Source of the DNA: Phenylobacterium sp.
GTDB lineage: Bacteria; Pseudomonadota; Alphaproteobacteria; Caulobacterales; Caulobacteraceae
Length of the DNA stretch: 64,000 nucleotides
Assembly (NCBI GenBank): GCA_018001015.1
Contig: JAGNIV010000017.1
Location: forward strand, 1 to 64,000
Reading direction: 5' to 3'
Part shown: positions 52,095-60,661 of the stretch, piece after piece
Layout: each line of letters opens with the position of its first letter
Numbering within the stretch: position 1 is the stretch's first letter
Translations under genes and position numbers: made by a program
The notes under the pieces: model-generated
Database searches by the model: none
What the model was told of the DNA's origin: nothing
The model's input: only the letters and a program-made list of their open reading frames with translations

Positions 52095-52916
52095 ATGAAG
52101 GATATGCCCGACGCCGCAGCCGTTATGCCGCCCCAGCCCCGCGACTATCACGGGGTCAATTGGGCCGGTCTCAGGACCCTCTACATCCGAGAGATCCGCC
52201 GGTTCTGGAAGGTGGGCATGCAGACCCTGGCCGCCCCGGTGGTCACGGCCCTGCTCTATATGATGGTCTTCGTGGTGGCCGCCCAGGGCGCACGGGTCCC
52301 CGTCCACGGCGTGGCCTTCGCCACCTTCGTGGCGCCCGGCCTGATCATGATGCAGATTCTCAACAACGCCTTCGCCAACTCGTCCTCAAGCCTGCTGCAG
52401 GCCAAGATGAACGGCCTGACCGGCGACTTCCTCACCCCGCCCCTGACCCCGCTGGAGCACGTGGCCGGCTTCGCCCTGGGCGCCGCCACCCGCGGCATCG
52501 TGGTGGGCGCGGTGACCTGGGTCGCCGTCCTGCCCTTCGCCCACCTGCCGGTCACCCACCTCTGGGCGATCCTCTATTTCGGGGTCGGCGCCTCGATGAT
52601 CCTGGGGCTGCTCGGCGTGATGGCCGGCCTGTGGTCGGAGAAGTTCGACCACATGTCGGCGGTGACCAACTTCGTCATCATGCCGATGACCTTCCTGTCG
52701 GGCACCTTCTACCTGGTGGAGCGCCTGCCCGAGCCGTTCCGCTCAGCCAGCCACTACAACCCGTTCTTCTATCTGATCGACGGCTTCCGCTACGGCTTCA
52801 TCGGCCACGCCGAGGGCTCGCTGATCGCCGGCATGGGCATGACCGCCGGCCTGGTGATCGCCTTCTCCTGCATCTGCCTGTGGATGTTCGAGACCGGCTA
52901 CAAGCTCAAGACCTGA
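52095..52916 (+). CDS. ABC-2 type transporter permease (YadH-like)
   Basis: This 273-residue permease has six transmembrane helices and the ABC-2 signature region '[40 protein letters not shown]' near 195-234. The N-terminal '[31 protein letters not shown]' is typical of YadH and related polysaccharide or drug export permeases. No ATPase gene adjoins, so it must pair with a subunit encoded elsewhere. It lies upstream of argD but separated by 124 nt with its own leader. Confidence 0.9.
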   Translation: MKDMPDAAAVMPPQPRDYHGVNWAGLRTLYIREIRRFWKVGMQTLAAPVVTALLYMMVFVVAAQGARVPVHGVAFATFVAPGLIMMQILNNAFANSSSSLLQAKMNGLTGDFLTPPLTPLEHVAGFALGAATRGIVVGAVTWVAVLPFAHLPVTHLWAILYFGVGASMILGLLGVMAGLWSEKFDHMSAVTNFVIMPMTFLSGTFYLVERLPEPFRSASHYNPFFYLIDGFRYGFIGHAEGSLIAGMGMTAGLVIAFSCICLWMFETGYKLKT

Positions 52917-53040
52917 GCGCGTCACACCCCCGTCGCCGCCCAACAATATTGACAGAGCGGGGTTCGAAGACGAAAACGTCGAGCCTTCCTGTCCCCGTCG
53001 CCACGCGCCGGGGACGGTTCTCTTTTGGGAGGTATCCCCT

Positions 53041-54270
53041 GTGACTGAAAAGACCGCGACGCAAGCCGCGCCCGTTCCCAGCGATCACATCATGGGCGTG
53101 TACAACCGCACCCCGCTGGCGTTCGAGCGAGGTGAGGGCGCGCGACTCTTCACCACCGACGGGGACGCCTATCTCGACTGCATGGCCGGCATCGCGGTGA
53201 ACGCGCTGGGCCACGCCAACCCCAGGCTCGTGCAGGCGGTGAAGGACCAGGCCGAGAAGCTGTGGCACGTGTCCAACATCTTCACGATCCCGGGCCAGGA
53301 AAAGCTCGCCAAGGTGCTGACCGACGCCACCTTCGCCGACGAGGTGTTCTTCACCAACTCCGGCGCCGAGGCCATCGAGTGCGCCATCAAGACAGCGCGC
53401 AAGTATCACTGGGCCAAGGGTCACCCCGAGCGCATCGACATCATCGGCTTCGAGGGCTCATTCCACGGCCGCACCCTGGCCGCCGTCAACGCCTCGGGCA
53501 ACAAGTCCTACCTGGAGGGCTTCGGTCCGCCGATGCCGGGCTTCGTCCACCTGCCCTATGGCGACCACGAGGCGCTGAAGGCGGCCATCGGCCCGACCAC
53601 CGCGGCCATCCTCATCGAGCCCGTGCAGGGGGAGGGCGGCGCCCGCGCCCTGCCCGACGTCTGCATGCGCGGCCTGCGCCAGCTGTGTGACGAACACGGC
53701 ATCCTGCTGATCTATGACGAGATCCAGTGCGGCCTGGGACGCACCGGCAAGCTGTTCGCCCATGAGTGGGCCGGCGACGCCGCTCCCGACATCATGGCCG
53801 TCGCCAAGGCCCTGGGCGGCGGTTTCCCGGTCGGCGCCTGCCTGGCCACGGCCGAGGCCGGCCAAGGCATGACGGTCGGCAGCCACGGTTCCACCTACGG
53901 CGGCAACCCCCTGGCCATGGCCGTGGGCCTGGCGGCCATGGAGGAGCTCAACAGCGAGGCCCTGCTGGCCCACGTCCGCGAGGTGGCCGGCTACTTCACC
54001 CAGCAGCTCTCGGGCCTGCAGGAACGCTTCCCCGACGTGGTGGCCGACATCCGCGGCAAGGGCCTGCTGATCGGCATCAAGTTGAAGACCCCCAACCGCG
54101 AGTTCATGCAGCATGCCCGCGACCAGCACATGCTGATCGCCGGCGGCGGCGACAACTGCGTGCGCCTGCTGCCGCCGCTGAACCTCACCCTGGAAGAAGC
54201 CCAGGAAGCCATGGCCAAGCTCGAGGCGGCCTGTGAGGCGGCGCGAACCCAGGCGAAAGCCGCGGCCTAG
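53041..54270 (+). CDS. argD: Acetylornithine/succinyldiaminopimelate aminotransferase
   Basis: This 409-residue class III PLP aminotransferase of arginine synthesis starts with GTG behind TTGGGAGGTATCCC. Family blocks are '[23 protein letters not shown]' (near 101-123), '[10 protein letters not shown]', the Asp '[15 protein letters not shown]' (near 221) and the Schiff-base Lys '[19 protein letters not shown]' (near 255). It is followed by argF and hslO on the same strand, an order conserved in many Alphaproteobacteria. Confidence 0.96.
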   Translation: MTEKTATQAAPVPSDHIMGVYNRTPLAFERGEGARLFTTDGDAYLDCMAGIAVNALGHANPRLVQAVKDQAEKLWHVSNIFTIPGQEKLAKVLTDATFADEVFFTNSGAEAIECAIKTARKYHWAKGHPERIDIIGFEGSFHGRTLAAVNASGNKSYLEGFGPPMPGFVHLPYGDHEALKAAIGPTTAAILIEPVQGEGGARALPDVCMRGLRQLCDEHGILLIYDEIQCGLGRTGKLFAHEWAGDAAPDIMAVAKALGGGFPVGACLATAEAGQGMTVGSHGSTYGGNPLAMAVGLAAMEELNSEALLAHVREVAGYFTQQLSGLQERFPDVVADIRGKGLLIGIKLKTPNREFMQHARDQHMLIAGGGDNCVRLLPPLNLTLEEAQEAMAKLEAACEAARTQAKAAA

Positions 54271-54277
54271 TTAACTC

Positions 54278-54366
54278 CGCTCCTCCCGGCGAAGGCCGGG
54301 ACTTTAGATTAGGACTCCTCGCTCTCCAGGGTGAACCTGGGCCCCGGCCTTCGCCGGGGTGAGCGG
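54278..54366. repeat. Family C palindromic repeat, copy 2
   Basis: The arms CGCTCCTCCCGGCGAAGGCC and GGCCTTCGCCGGGGTGAGCG are inverted with a loop of about 48 nt. It lies between argD and argF within the apparent operon, and its right arm ends only 16 nt before the argF start. Confidence 0.85.
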
Positions 54367-54382
54367 GAATTGGGGGATCCCA

Positions 54383-55318
54383 ATGACCCAAGTCAGACAC
54401 TTCCTCGATCTCTGGCGGATTCCCCCCGCCGACCTGCGCGCCATCCTGGCCGACGCCAAGGCCCGCAAGGCCGCGCGCAAGGGCTGGACGCAAGGCCGCG
54501 TGGACGCCGACGCGCCCGGCGCCGAGCGGACCCTGGCCATGATCTTCGAGAAGAACTCCACCCGCACCCGCTTCTCCTTCGACGCGGCCATGCGCCAGCT
54601 GGGGGGCGACGTGATCATCTCCACGGCCAACGACATGCAGCTGGGCCGTGGCGAGACCATCGAGGACACCGCCATGGTGCTGTCACGCATGGTGGACGCG
54701 GTGATGATCCGCGCCAACCGCCACGCCGACCTGGAGACCTTCGCGGCGGTGTCCAAGGTGCCGCTGATCAACGGCCTGTCGGACAAGAGCCACCCCTGCC
54801 AGATCATCGCCGACCTGCTGGCCTTTGAGGAGCGTTGTGGCTCGGTGGAGGGCAAGACTCTTGCGTGGATAGGCGACGGCAACAATGTCTGCTCGACCTT
54901 CATCCATGCCGCCCCGGTGTTCGGGTTCAAGCTGAACATCGCCAGCCCGGCCAAGTACCACCCCGACCGCGTTGATCTCGCCCGCGCCGCCGACCTGCAG
55001 GGCCGGATCACGGTGAGCGAAAACCCGCTCGAGGCCGTGGCCGGCGCCGACTGCGTGATCACCGACACCTGGGTCTCCATGGGCGACACCGACCGCGACG
55101 ACCGGCTGGCGGCTCTGGGCCCCTACCAGGTCACCGAGGCGCTGATGGAAAAGGCCAATCCCGGCGCCGTCTTCATGCACGACCTGCCCGCCCACCGCGG
55201 CGAGGAAGTGACGGCTGAGGTGCTCGACGGTCCCCGCTCGCTGGCCTGGGATGAGGCCGAGAACCGCATCCACGCCCAAAAGTCGATCCTGGCCTGGTGC
55301 TTCGGCAAGATCGGCTGA
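54383..55318 (+). CDS. argF: Ornithine carbamoyltransferase
   Basis: This 311-residue enzyme makes citrulline from ornithine and carbamoyl-P. The carbamoyl-P motif STRTR is at 59-63, '[14 protein letters not shown]' (HPxQ) near 131-144, and the ornithine-side SMG loop '[14 protein letters not shown]' near 225-238. The C-terminal motif reads HDLPAHRG where HCLP is usual, so the conserved Cys is replaced by Asp. The ATG at 54383 fits the family; 54359 starts inside the repeat. Confidence 0.94.
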   Translation: MTQVRHFLDLWRIPPADLRAILADAKARKAARKGWTQGRVDADAPGAERTLAMIFEKNSTRTRFSFDAAMRQLGGDVIISTANDMQLGRGETIEDTAMVLSRMVDAVMIRANRHADLETFAAVSKVPLINGLSDKSHPCQIIADLLAFEERCGSVEGKTLAWIGDGNNVCSTFIHAAPVFGFKLNIASPAKYHPDRVDLARAADLQGRITVSENPLEAVAGADCVITDTWVSMGDTDRDDRLAALGPYQVTEALMEKANPGAVFMHDLPAHRGEEVTAEVLDGPRSLAWDEAENRIHAQKSILAWCFGKIG

Positions 55319-55322
55319 CGCG

Positions 55323-55475
55323 GCTTCCCCCATTTATGGGGGAAGTGGGCCGACAGCCTCTTGGCTGGAGGGTCGATGGGGGTGCGTGACTGAAACCCCC
55401 GGCGCGCCAGATTCGTACCCCCATCGACCTTCCGGCTCTCGCCGTCAGGCCACTTCCCCCGCAAGCGAGGGAAGC
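55323..55475. repeat. Family E long imperfect palindrome, copy 2
   Basis: Nested arms include GCTTCCCCCATTTATGGGGG at the left, GGTCGATGGGGGT with ACCCCCATCGACC in the middle, and CCACTTCCCCCGCAAGCGAGG at the right. It fills the 215 nt between argF and hslO, the rest of which is the hslO leader. It is related in layout to 32155-32304. Confidence 0.75.
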
Positions 55476-55533
55476 AACGATCCTCGATCGCCAGGCTCGC
55501 AACCTCGCCCCAGTCCCCCTATATGGCCCGCCC

Positions 55534-56448
55534 ATGAGCACTGAAACCACCACCGCCCCCGACGATCTCGTCGCCCCGTTCCAGATCGAGGGTGAGCCCG
55601 TGCGCGGCCGCCTGGCGCGCCTGGGTTCGGCCGTGGACGAGATCCTGGCGGCCCACGACTATCCGGAGGCCGTGGCCAACCTGCTGGGGGAGGCCTGCGC
55701 GCTGGCCGCCCTGGTGGGCTCCAACCTGAAGTTCGACGGGCGGCTAATCGTCCAGGCCCAGGGCGACGGCCCGGTCCGCTATGTGGTGGTGGACTACGAC
55801 ACCGACGGCGCCCTGCGCGGCTATTGCCGCTATGATCCCGACGCCGTGGCCGCCGCCGCCCAGGGCTTCGTGCGGCCGGGCGCCAAGACCCTGCTGGGAG
55901 AAGGCGTGTTCATCATGACCGTCGACCAGGGCGCCGACATGGACCGCTACCAGGGCATCACCACCATCGAGGGCGAGACCCTGGCGCTGTGCGCCGAGCA
56001 ATACTTCGCCCAGTCGGAACAGACCCCCACGCGGGTGCGCCTGGCCGTGGGGCAGGCCGATCTCGGCGACGGCCTGGCCTGGCGGGCCGGCGGCATGCTG
56101 ATCCAGAACATCGCCGAGGACGAGAACCGCGGGCCCACCGCCGAGGCCTGGGTCCGCACCCAGGCCTTCTTCGAGACCATCGGCGAGGACGAGCTGCTCG
56201 ACCCCACCATCTCGGCCGAAACTCTGCTGTTCCGCCTGTTCCACGAGGACGGTGTCCGTGTCTTCGACGCCCAGCCGCTCAAGGCCTTCTGCCGATGCTC
56301 TAAGGACCGCATCGAGAGCGTGCTGACCTCCTTCTCGCCCGAAGAGCGCGCCGACATGGTGGAGGACGACGGCCTGATCAAGGTGACCTGCGAGTACTGC
56401 TCCAGCACCTATTCCGTGGACCCGGCGCGGCTGACGGCGGCGGCGTAG
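55534..56448 (+). CDS. hslO: Hsp33 redox-regulated chaperone
   Basis: This 304-residue holdase is activated by oxidation. The C-terminal redox switch has the CxC of 'FCRCSKDRIES' (near 249-251) and the CxxC of 'VTCEYCSSTYSVD' (near 286-289), which bind zinc when reduced. The N-terminal core contains 'LLGEACALAALVGSNLKFDGRLIVQAQGDGPV'. Length is typical. It follows argD-argF, an arrangement seen in other Alphaproteobacteria. Confidence 0.95.
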   Translation: MSTETTTAPDDLVAPFQIEGEPVRGRLARLGSAVDEILAAHDYPEAVANLLGEACALAALVGSNLKFDGRLIVQAQGDGPVRYVVVDYDTDGALRGYCRYDPDAVAAAAQGFVRPGAKTLLGEGVFIMTVDQGADMDRYQGITTIEGETLALCAEQYFAQSEQTPTRVRLAVGQADLGDGLAWRAGGMLIQNIAEDENRGPTAEAWVRTQAFFETIGEDELLDPTISAETLLFRLFHEDGVRVFDAQPLKAFCRCSKDRIESVLTSFSPEERADMVEDDGLIKVTCEYCSSTYSVDPARLTAAA

Positions 56449-56497
56449 GGCACAACCGCACATCGTGGGGGCGTTCGGCCTGTCTCCCAAAGTCCCA

Positions 56498-56596
56498 CGT
56501 CATCCCGGCCGCAGCGAAGCGGAGCGCCTGGACCCAGGGGCCGCGATCAATCCCCCTGGCTCCCGGGTCTCCCCTGCGGGTCGCCCGGGATGACGG
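56498..56596. repeat. Family B palindromic repeat, copy 2
   Basis: It begins CGTCATCCCGGCCGCAGCGA and ends CGCCCGGGATGACGG, with inverted CCCAGGGG/CCCCTGG segments inside. It lies between convergent hslO and metZ. Other copies are at 4064-4172 and 58503-58597. Confidence 0.85.
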
Positions 56597-56620
56597 CTAT
56601 ATATGTAAGGGGCGCCGTTC

Positions 56621-57805
56621 CTACGCCGCGTCCAGCGCCCGCTCCACGTCGCGCACCAGGTCGCCGGACCCTTCCAGCCCGACGCTCATCCGCACCCAGC
56701 CCTCGGTGAGGCCGATGCTCAGGCGCTCGGCCTCGGGCATGGAGCGGTGGGTGGTGGTGGACGGGTGGGTGGCCATCGACTTGGCGTCGCCCAGGTTGTT
56801 GGAGATATCGACGATGGCGAGGGTGTCGAGGAACCGCCAGGCGGCCTCGCGGCTGCCCAGGTCGAAGGCCACGACGCTGCCGCCGCCCGACATCTGGTTG
56901 GCGATGATGGCGGCTTGCGGGTGGTCGGGACGGCCGGGATAGATCACCTGCCTGCACTTGGCGTGGGCGCCGATGGCGTCGGCCACCCTGGCGGCGTTCT
57001 GGGTCTGGCGGGTGACCCGCAGCTCCAGGGTCTCCAGGGCCTTCAGCAGCACCCAGGAATTGAACGGCGACAGCGCCGGGCCCGTGTGGCGCAGGATGTC
57101 CTTGTAGCTTTCGGTCATCAGCTCGGCGCCGCCCAGGATCGCACCGCCCAGCACCCGGCCCTGGCCGTCGATATGCTTGGTGGCCGAATAGACGACGATG
57201 TCGGCGCCCAGCGCCAGCGGCTTCTGGAACAGCGGGGTGGCGAAGACATTGTCCACCACCAGCTTGGCGCCGGCCGCATGGGCCACGTCGGCCACGGCGC
57301 CGATGGCGGTGATCTCCAGCAACGGATTGGCCGGGGTCTCCACCAGGAAGGCCTTGGTGTTGGGACGCACCGCGTTCTTCCACGCCTCGATGTCGGTGGC
57401 GTCGACGAAGGTCACGTCCACCCCGTAGCGCGGCATCAGTTCCGACAGGATCCAGCGGCAGGAGCCGAACAGGGCGCGGCCCGCCACGATGTGGTCGCCG
57501 GCCCGCACCAGGCCTTGCAGGGCCACGTGTACGGCAGCCATGCCCGAGGCCGTCGCCCGGCACTGCTCAGCGCCCTCGAGAAGCGCCAGGCGGTCCTCGA
57601 ACATCTGGGTCGTGGGGTTGCCGAAGCGCTGGTAGATGAAGCCCGGCTCCTCGCCGGAGAACCGCTTGTCGGCGTCGCCGGCGCTCTCATAGGCGAAGCT
57701 CTGCGTCAGGAAGAGCGCCTCGGAGATTTCGCCATAGGGGGAGCGGGCCATGCCGCCGCGCACCAGCTTGGTCTCTTGTTGCCAGGTGTTCGGATCTTCG
57801 GCCAT
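56621..57805 (-). CDS. metZ: O-succinylhomoserine sulfhydrylase
   Basis: This 394-residue PLP enzyme of the Cys/Met metabolism (gamma-family) group makes homocysteine from O-succinylhomoserine and sulfide. 'TQSFAYESAGDADKRFSGEEPGFIYQRFGNPT' (about 34-65) and the Schiff-base Lys in 'VYSATKHIDGQGRVLGG' (near 205-221) are clear. MetZ rather than MetY is favoured by length and motif detail; cystathionine gamma-synthase is a less likely alternative. AAAAGGAG precedes the ATG. The 206-nt upstream region shows no riboswitch I can recognise. Confidence 0.92.
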   Translation of the reverse strand: MAEDPNTWQQETKLVRGGMARSPYGEISEALFLTQSFAYESAGDADKRFSGEEPGFIYQRFGNPTTQMFEDRLALLEGAEQCRATASGMAAVHVALQGLVRAGDHIVAGRALFGSCRWILSELMPRYGVDVTFVDATDIEAWKNAVRPNTKAFLVETPANPLLEITAIGAVADVAHAAGAKLVVDNVFATPLFQKPLALGADIVVYSATKHIDGQGRVLGGAILGGAELMTESYKDILRHTGPALSPFNSWVLLKALETLELRVTRQTQNAARVADAIGAHAKCRQVIYPGRPDHPQAAIIANQMSGGGSVVAFDLGSREAAWRFLDTLAIVDISNNLGDAKSMATHPSTTTHRSMPEAERLSIGLTEGWVRMSVGLEGSGDLVRDVERALDAA

Positions 57806-58012
57806 GGGCGCTCCTTTTAAGAGGTCCGCAGAAAGCGCCCTCGCACGCCAAACCGGAATCCAGTTTTCCTGCGAAAGCCTTCAGGGAGGGCCGCATGAAC
57901 CTCACCGCGCGGCCCCCGGTCAAGCTTGAGCATTCGCCGTCTGGCTGAATCGACTTCCGACCTGCACAAAAACGGAGCAACCTCAGCTTAACTATAGGGA
58001 GGACTGTACCTA

Positions 58013-58234
58013 ATGCCGCTCAATATGCTGTTTCGCCTTCTCGGCCTGATCCTGGTTGTGCTGGGCCTGATCAACGTCGCCATCGGCTTCCTGCCAGCCT
58101 CGGTGCTGGCCTCCATCCCCAAGCAACTGATGCTGGTGGAAGGCTTCGCCCAGTCGGTGAGCCTGCTGGGGCTCGGCGCCATGATCTACCTGCTGGCCGA
58201 GATCGCCGCCAAGCGTCCCGCCAAGAGCTACTAG
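58013..58234 (+). CDS. Small two-helix membrane protein (first of a pair)
   Basis: This 73-residue protein has two predicted transmembrane helices (about 8-29 and 45-65) joined by 'PASVLASIPKQLMLVEG' and ends with a basic tail (KRPAKSY). I do not recognise a family. GGGAGGAC lies before the ATG. The next gene, 8 nt downstream, encodes a protein of the same size and layout ('RVFSLILTFFGALNLVILAL' against 'RLLGLILVVLGLINVAIGFL'), so they look like diverged duplicates and may form a heteromer. Confidence 0.75.
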   Translation: MPLNMLFRLLGLILVVLGLINVAIGFLPASVLASIPKQLMLVEGFAQSVSLLGLGAMIYLLAEIAAKRPAKSY

Positions 58235-58241
58235 GGTTCCC

Positions 58242-58460
58242 GTGCCGGTCAATTTCGCGATCCGGGTCTTCAGCCTGATCCTGACCTTCTTCGGGGCGCT
58301 GAATCTCGTGATCCTGGCGCTGTCGGACCACCTGCAAAGCTGGGTTCCGGCGGTGCTGCGGCCGGCCGCCACCTTCGGTGAGGCGCTCGCCCTGTTCGGG
58401 GTGGGCGCCGCCGTCGCCATGCTCGCCGAGATCGCCGGCAAGGTCGGGAAGAAGCACTAG
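58242..58460 (+). CDS. Small two-helix membrane protein (second of a pair)
   Basis: This is a 72-residue protein starting with GTG. It has two hydrophobic helices (about 8-29 and 44-64) and a short basic end (GKVGKKH). It resembles the preceding protein in length, helix placement and the 'EALALFGVGAAVAMLAEIAGK' segment ('QSVSLLGLGAMIYLLAEIAAK' in the neighbour). Its function is unknown. It is followed by a family B repeat. Confidence 0.72.
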   Translation: MPVNFAIRVFSLILTFFGALNLVILALSDHLQSWVPAVLRPAATFGEALALFGVGAAVAMLAEIAGKVGKKH

Positions 58461-58502
58461 ACGCAGGGCGAGGGCGGGGGAGGAGAGCCCCCGATATCGT
58501 CA

Positions 58503-58597
58503 CGTCACCCGGCCGCAGCGTAGCGGAGAGCCGGGACCCAGGGCCGTGCGCGCCACCCCTGGGTCCCTGACCGGCCCGGTGGTCGTCCGGGATGACG
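58503..58597. repeat. Family B palindromic repeat, copy 3
   Basis: It begins CGTCACCCGGCCGCAGCGTA and ends CGTCCGGGATGACGGG, with an inverted CCCAGGGC/CCCCTGGGT core. It lies between the small membrane-protein pair and dcd. Its right end contains an ATG that opens the dcd frame but is probably not the dcd start. Confidence 0.82.
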
Positions 58598-58669
58598 GGG
58601 CTGTCGCCAGTGCAGCCGACCGACACGCCGCACTTGCCAACCGGCGCCCTCCCGGCGAGTGTCGCGCCG

Positions 58670-59698
58670 ATGACCGACGCGACGCGCGCGGGGATTCTCC
58701 CCTGCCAATCCATCGATGACCTGATCGCTCAGGGCGCCATCGCTTCGGCGACGCCCTTCGACGCTGATCAGGTGCAGCCCGCCAGCCTCGACCTGCGCCT
58801 GGCCGCCCGCTGCTGGCGGGTTCGCGCGAGCTTCCTGCCCCGGCTGGGCCGCACGGTGGCCAGCCGCATCGCCGACGTGGCCATGCACGAGCTGGATCTC
58901 TCCAAGGGCGCGGTCCTGGAAAAGGGCTGCGTCTATATCGCCGAGCTGCAGGAGCGCCTGCACCTGCCGCCCGGCGTCTCGGCGCGGGCCAATCCGAAGA
59001 GCTCCACCGGCCGGGTCGACGTCTTCGTGCGGCTGCTGTCGGACAACCAGCCGGCCTTCGACGACGTGAGCGAGGGCTATGACGGCCCCACCTATATCGA
59101 GATCGCGCCCCAGACCTTTTCCATCCTGGTCCGCGCCGGCACCCGGCTGAACCAGCTGCGCCTCAAGCGCGGCAGCCCGGCCAAGCTGCTGACCAAGAGC
59201 GTCGGGGTCGATCTCTCCGACGGGGTGGCGGGCTTCCGCGCGCGCCGCCACGCCGGCGTCATCGACATGGACCATGTCGACGGCCACGACCCGCGCAACT
59301 ACTGGGAGCCGCTGATCCCGCGGAACGGCGAACTGCTGCTCGATCCCGGCGAATTCTACATCCTGGCGTCGAAGGAGGCGATCGAGATCCCGGTGCTGCA
59401 GGCCGCCGAGATGACCCCCATCGACCCCTCGGTGGGCGAGTTCCGCGTCCACTATGCCGGCTTCTTCGACCCCGGCTTCGGGACCGAGGAGGCGCAGGGC
59501 GTGGGCTCCAAGGGCGTGCTGGAGGTCCGCAGCCACGAGACCCCCTTCCTGCTGGAGGACGGCCAGACCGTCGCCCGCCTGGTCTATGAGCCGCTCACCG
59601 CCAAGCCCTCGCGGCTCTACGGCGACCAGGGCAGCCACTACCAGCGCCAGGGCCTGAAGCTCTCCAAGCACTTCCAGCGCTGGACGGCGAACCTCTAG
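58670..59698 (+). CDS. dcd: 2'-deoxycytidine 5'-triphosphate deaminase, double-length alphaproteobacterial form
   Basis: This 342-residue protein is about twice the size of E. coli Dcd (193 residues), as in a known alphaproteobacterial form with two dUTPase-like halves. The first half has 'QVQPASLDLRLAARCWRVRASFLP' and 'LPPGVSARANPKSSTGRVDVFVRL', carrying the RxxSS(T)GR catalytic pattern. The second half has 'YAGFFDPGFG' and 'VRSHETPFLLEDGQTVARLVYE'. It deaminates dCTP to dUTP for thymidylate synthesis. The ATG at 58670 is preferred over 58592, which lies in a repeat. Confidence 0.9.
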   Translation: MTDATRAGILPCQSIDDLIAQGAIASATPFDADQVQPASLDLRLAARCWRVRASFLPRLGRTVASRIADVAMHELDLSKGAVLEKGCVYIAELQERLHLPPGVSARANPKSSTGRVDVFVRLLSDNQPAFDDVSEGYDGPTYIEIAPQTFSILVRAGTRLNQLRLKRGSPAKLLTKSVGVDLSDGVAGFRARRHAGVIDMDHVDGHDPRNYWEPLIPRNGELLLDPGEFYILASKEAIEIPVLQAAEMTPIDPSVGEFRVHYAGFFDPGFGTEEAQGVGSKGVLEVRSHETPFLLEDGQTVARLVYEPLTAKPSRLYGDQGSHYQRQGLKLSKHFQRWTANL

Positions 59699-60009
59699 TG
59701 GAGGCCGAGGCCAAGCGGCTGGGGCTGACCCGCCGATGGTGGTTGATCCTTGCCACCTACGTGTTGGCGGCCATCAATTTCGGCGTGACGCGCCTACGCC
59801 TGAACGCGCCCTACTATGAGGTATTGGAAGATTACGCCGGTTGGATCGGGACGGTGTCGTTCCTGGGATGGTGCGGGGTCGCTTGCTATGCCGCCCTACG
59901 CTACGGTCGATGGTCTTGGCCGATGCTCATCGGCGCTCCGTTCGCCTTGTTCACCGCGGTAGGCGTGGCCTGGTATCTCGTCGCGGTGCTGTTCAGCGGC
60001 CAACTCTGA
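59698..60009 (+). CDS. Small membrane protein of unknown function
   Basis: This is a 103-residue protein with three predicted transmembrane helices (about 14-30, 46-66 and 75-98) and a basic N-terminus (EAEAKRLGLTRRW). The GTG start overlaps the last base of the dcd TAG stop (TAGTG), so it is probably coupled to dcd. I recognise no family. Lower GC in third positions than its neighbours is mild and not conclusive. Confidence 0.65.
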   Translation: MEAEAKRLGLTRRWWLILATYVLAAINFGVTRLRLNAPYYEVLEDYAGWIGTVSFLGWCGVACYAALRYGRWSWPMLIGAPFALFTAVGVAWYLVAVLFSGQL

Positions 60010-60016
60010 TCCCAAC

Positions 60017-60147
60017 CGCTCCTCCCGGCGAAGGCCGGGACCCAGGTGAAACCCACTCTGATTTCAAGTGGGCTGGGAATGCCGCGGGAGGGCCATCTTG
60101 TGCGGCTACGGATGAACCTGGGTCCCGGCCTTCGCCGGGATGAGCGG
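60017..60147. repeat. Family C palindromic repeat, copy 3
   Basis: The arms CGCTCCTCCCGGCGAAGGCC and GGCCTTCGCCGGGATGAGCG enclose a loop of about 85 nt. It follows the dcd operon and precedes the CtrA-like site. With copies at 6910 and 54278 it shows conserved arms and variable loops. Confidence 0.85.
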
Positions 60148-60199
60148 AGTGTCATTGCACCCCATGCGGCAGGCCGCCACAACCAAGCTGTTGATCGCG

Positions 60200-60213
60200 T
60201 TAACCATATTTAA
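60200..60213 (+). promoter_or_regulatory. CtrA-like site with adjacent GANTC
   Basis: TTAACCATATTTAA contains the TTAACCAT form of the CtrA site and a second TTAA at 6-nt spacing (consensus 7). A CcrM methylation site GACTC follows at 60218-60222. It lies 47 nt upstream of the start of the 66-residue gene at 60260. Cell-cycle control is inferred. Confidence 0.4.
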
Positions 60214-60259
60214 GTTCGACTCACCGTTTCCTGGAACGTGAGGGGCCAGGAAAGCCGCC

Positions 60260-60460
60260 ATGTCTGACGCGACCTACATAGCGTTCGTACCCACCGCCAA
60301 GCGCGACCGCCTGCGGCAGATCCTCCAGACCGAGGACACCAAGCCCCTGGCCTGGCGCGAGCGCCGCACGATGTTCGGCAGCGAGTTCTATTTCTCCGGC
60401 CCCTCCAGCCTGGCCCGCAAGGCCCAGGCCTATGTCGCCGAGTGGGTCATCACCGGTTAG
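60260..60460 (+). CDS. Small conserved-looking hypothetical protein, 66 aa
   Basis: This soluble protein starts MSDATYIAFVPTAKRDRLRQ and ends with 'SSLARKAQAYVAEWVITG'. The mixed alpha/beta pattern with charged helices looks like a real folded domain, but I recognise no family. AGGAAAG lies 9 nt upstream of the ATG, and a CtrA-like box plus GACTC lie further upstream. It is followed by tRNA-Gly on the same strand. Confidence 0.7.
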   Translation: MSDATYIAFVPTAKRDRLRQILQTEDTKPLAWRERRTMFGSEFYFSGPSSLARKAQAYVAEWVITG

Positions 60461-60527
60461 GCGCTTGAGTGGGTCGGCCAGACCCGCTAGAGAGCCCCCA
60501 CTGCAAGCCTTACCCGCTAAGGCCTTC

Positions 60528-60602
<75 letters not shown>

Positions 60603-60661
60603 ACACTTAGCTCACTTTTGGGTGGGCGGTTTTGCAGCCTTTGTTCGCCTCCGTTTCAGCG

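Noticed and set aside
57806..58012. Possible SAM-II riboswitch upstream of metZ
   Set aside because: SAM-II elements often precede met genes in Alphaproteobacteria, but I could not match the conserved core or the pseudoknot sequence near the ribosome-binding site in this 206-nt leader. A covariance-model search would decide.
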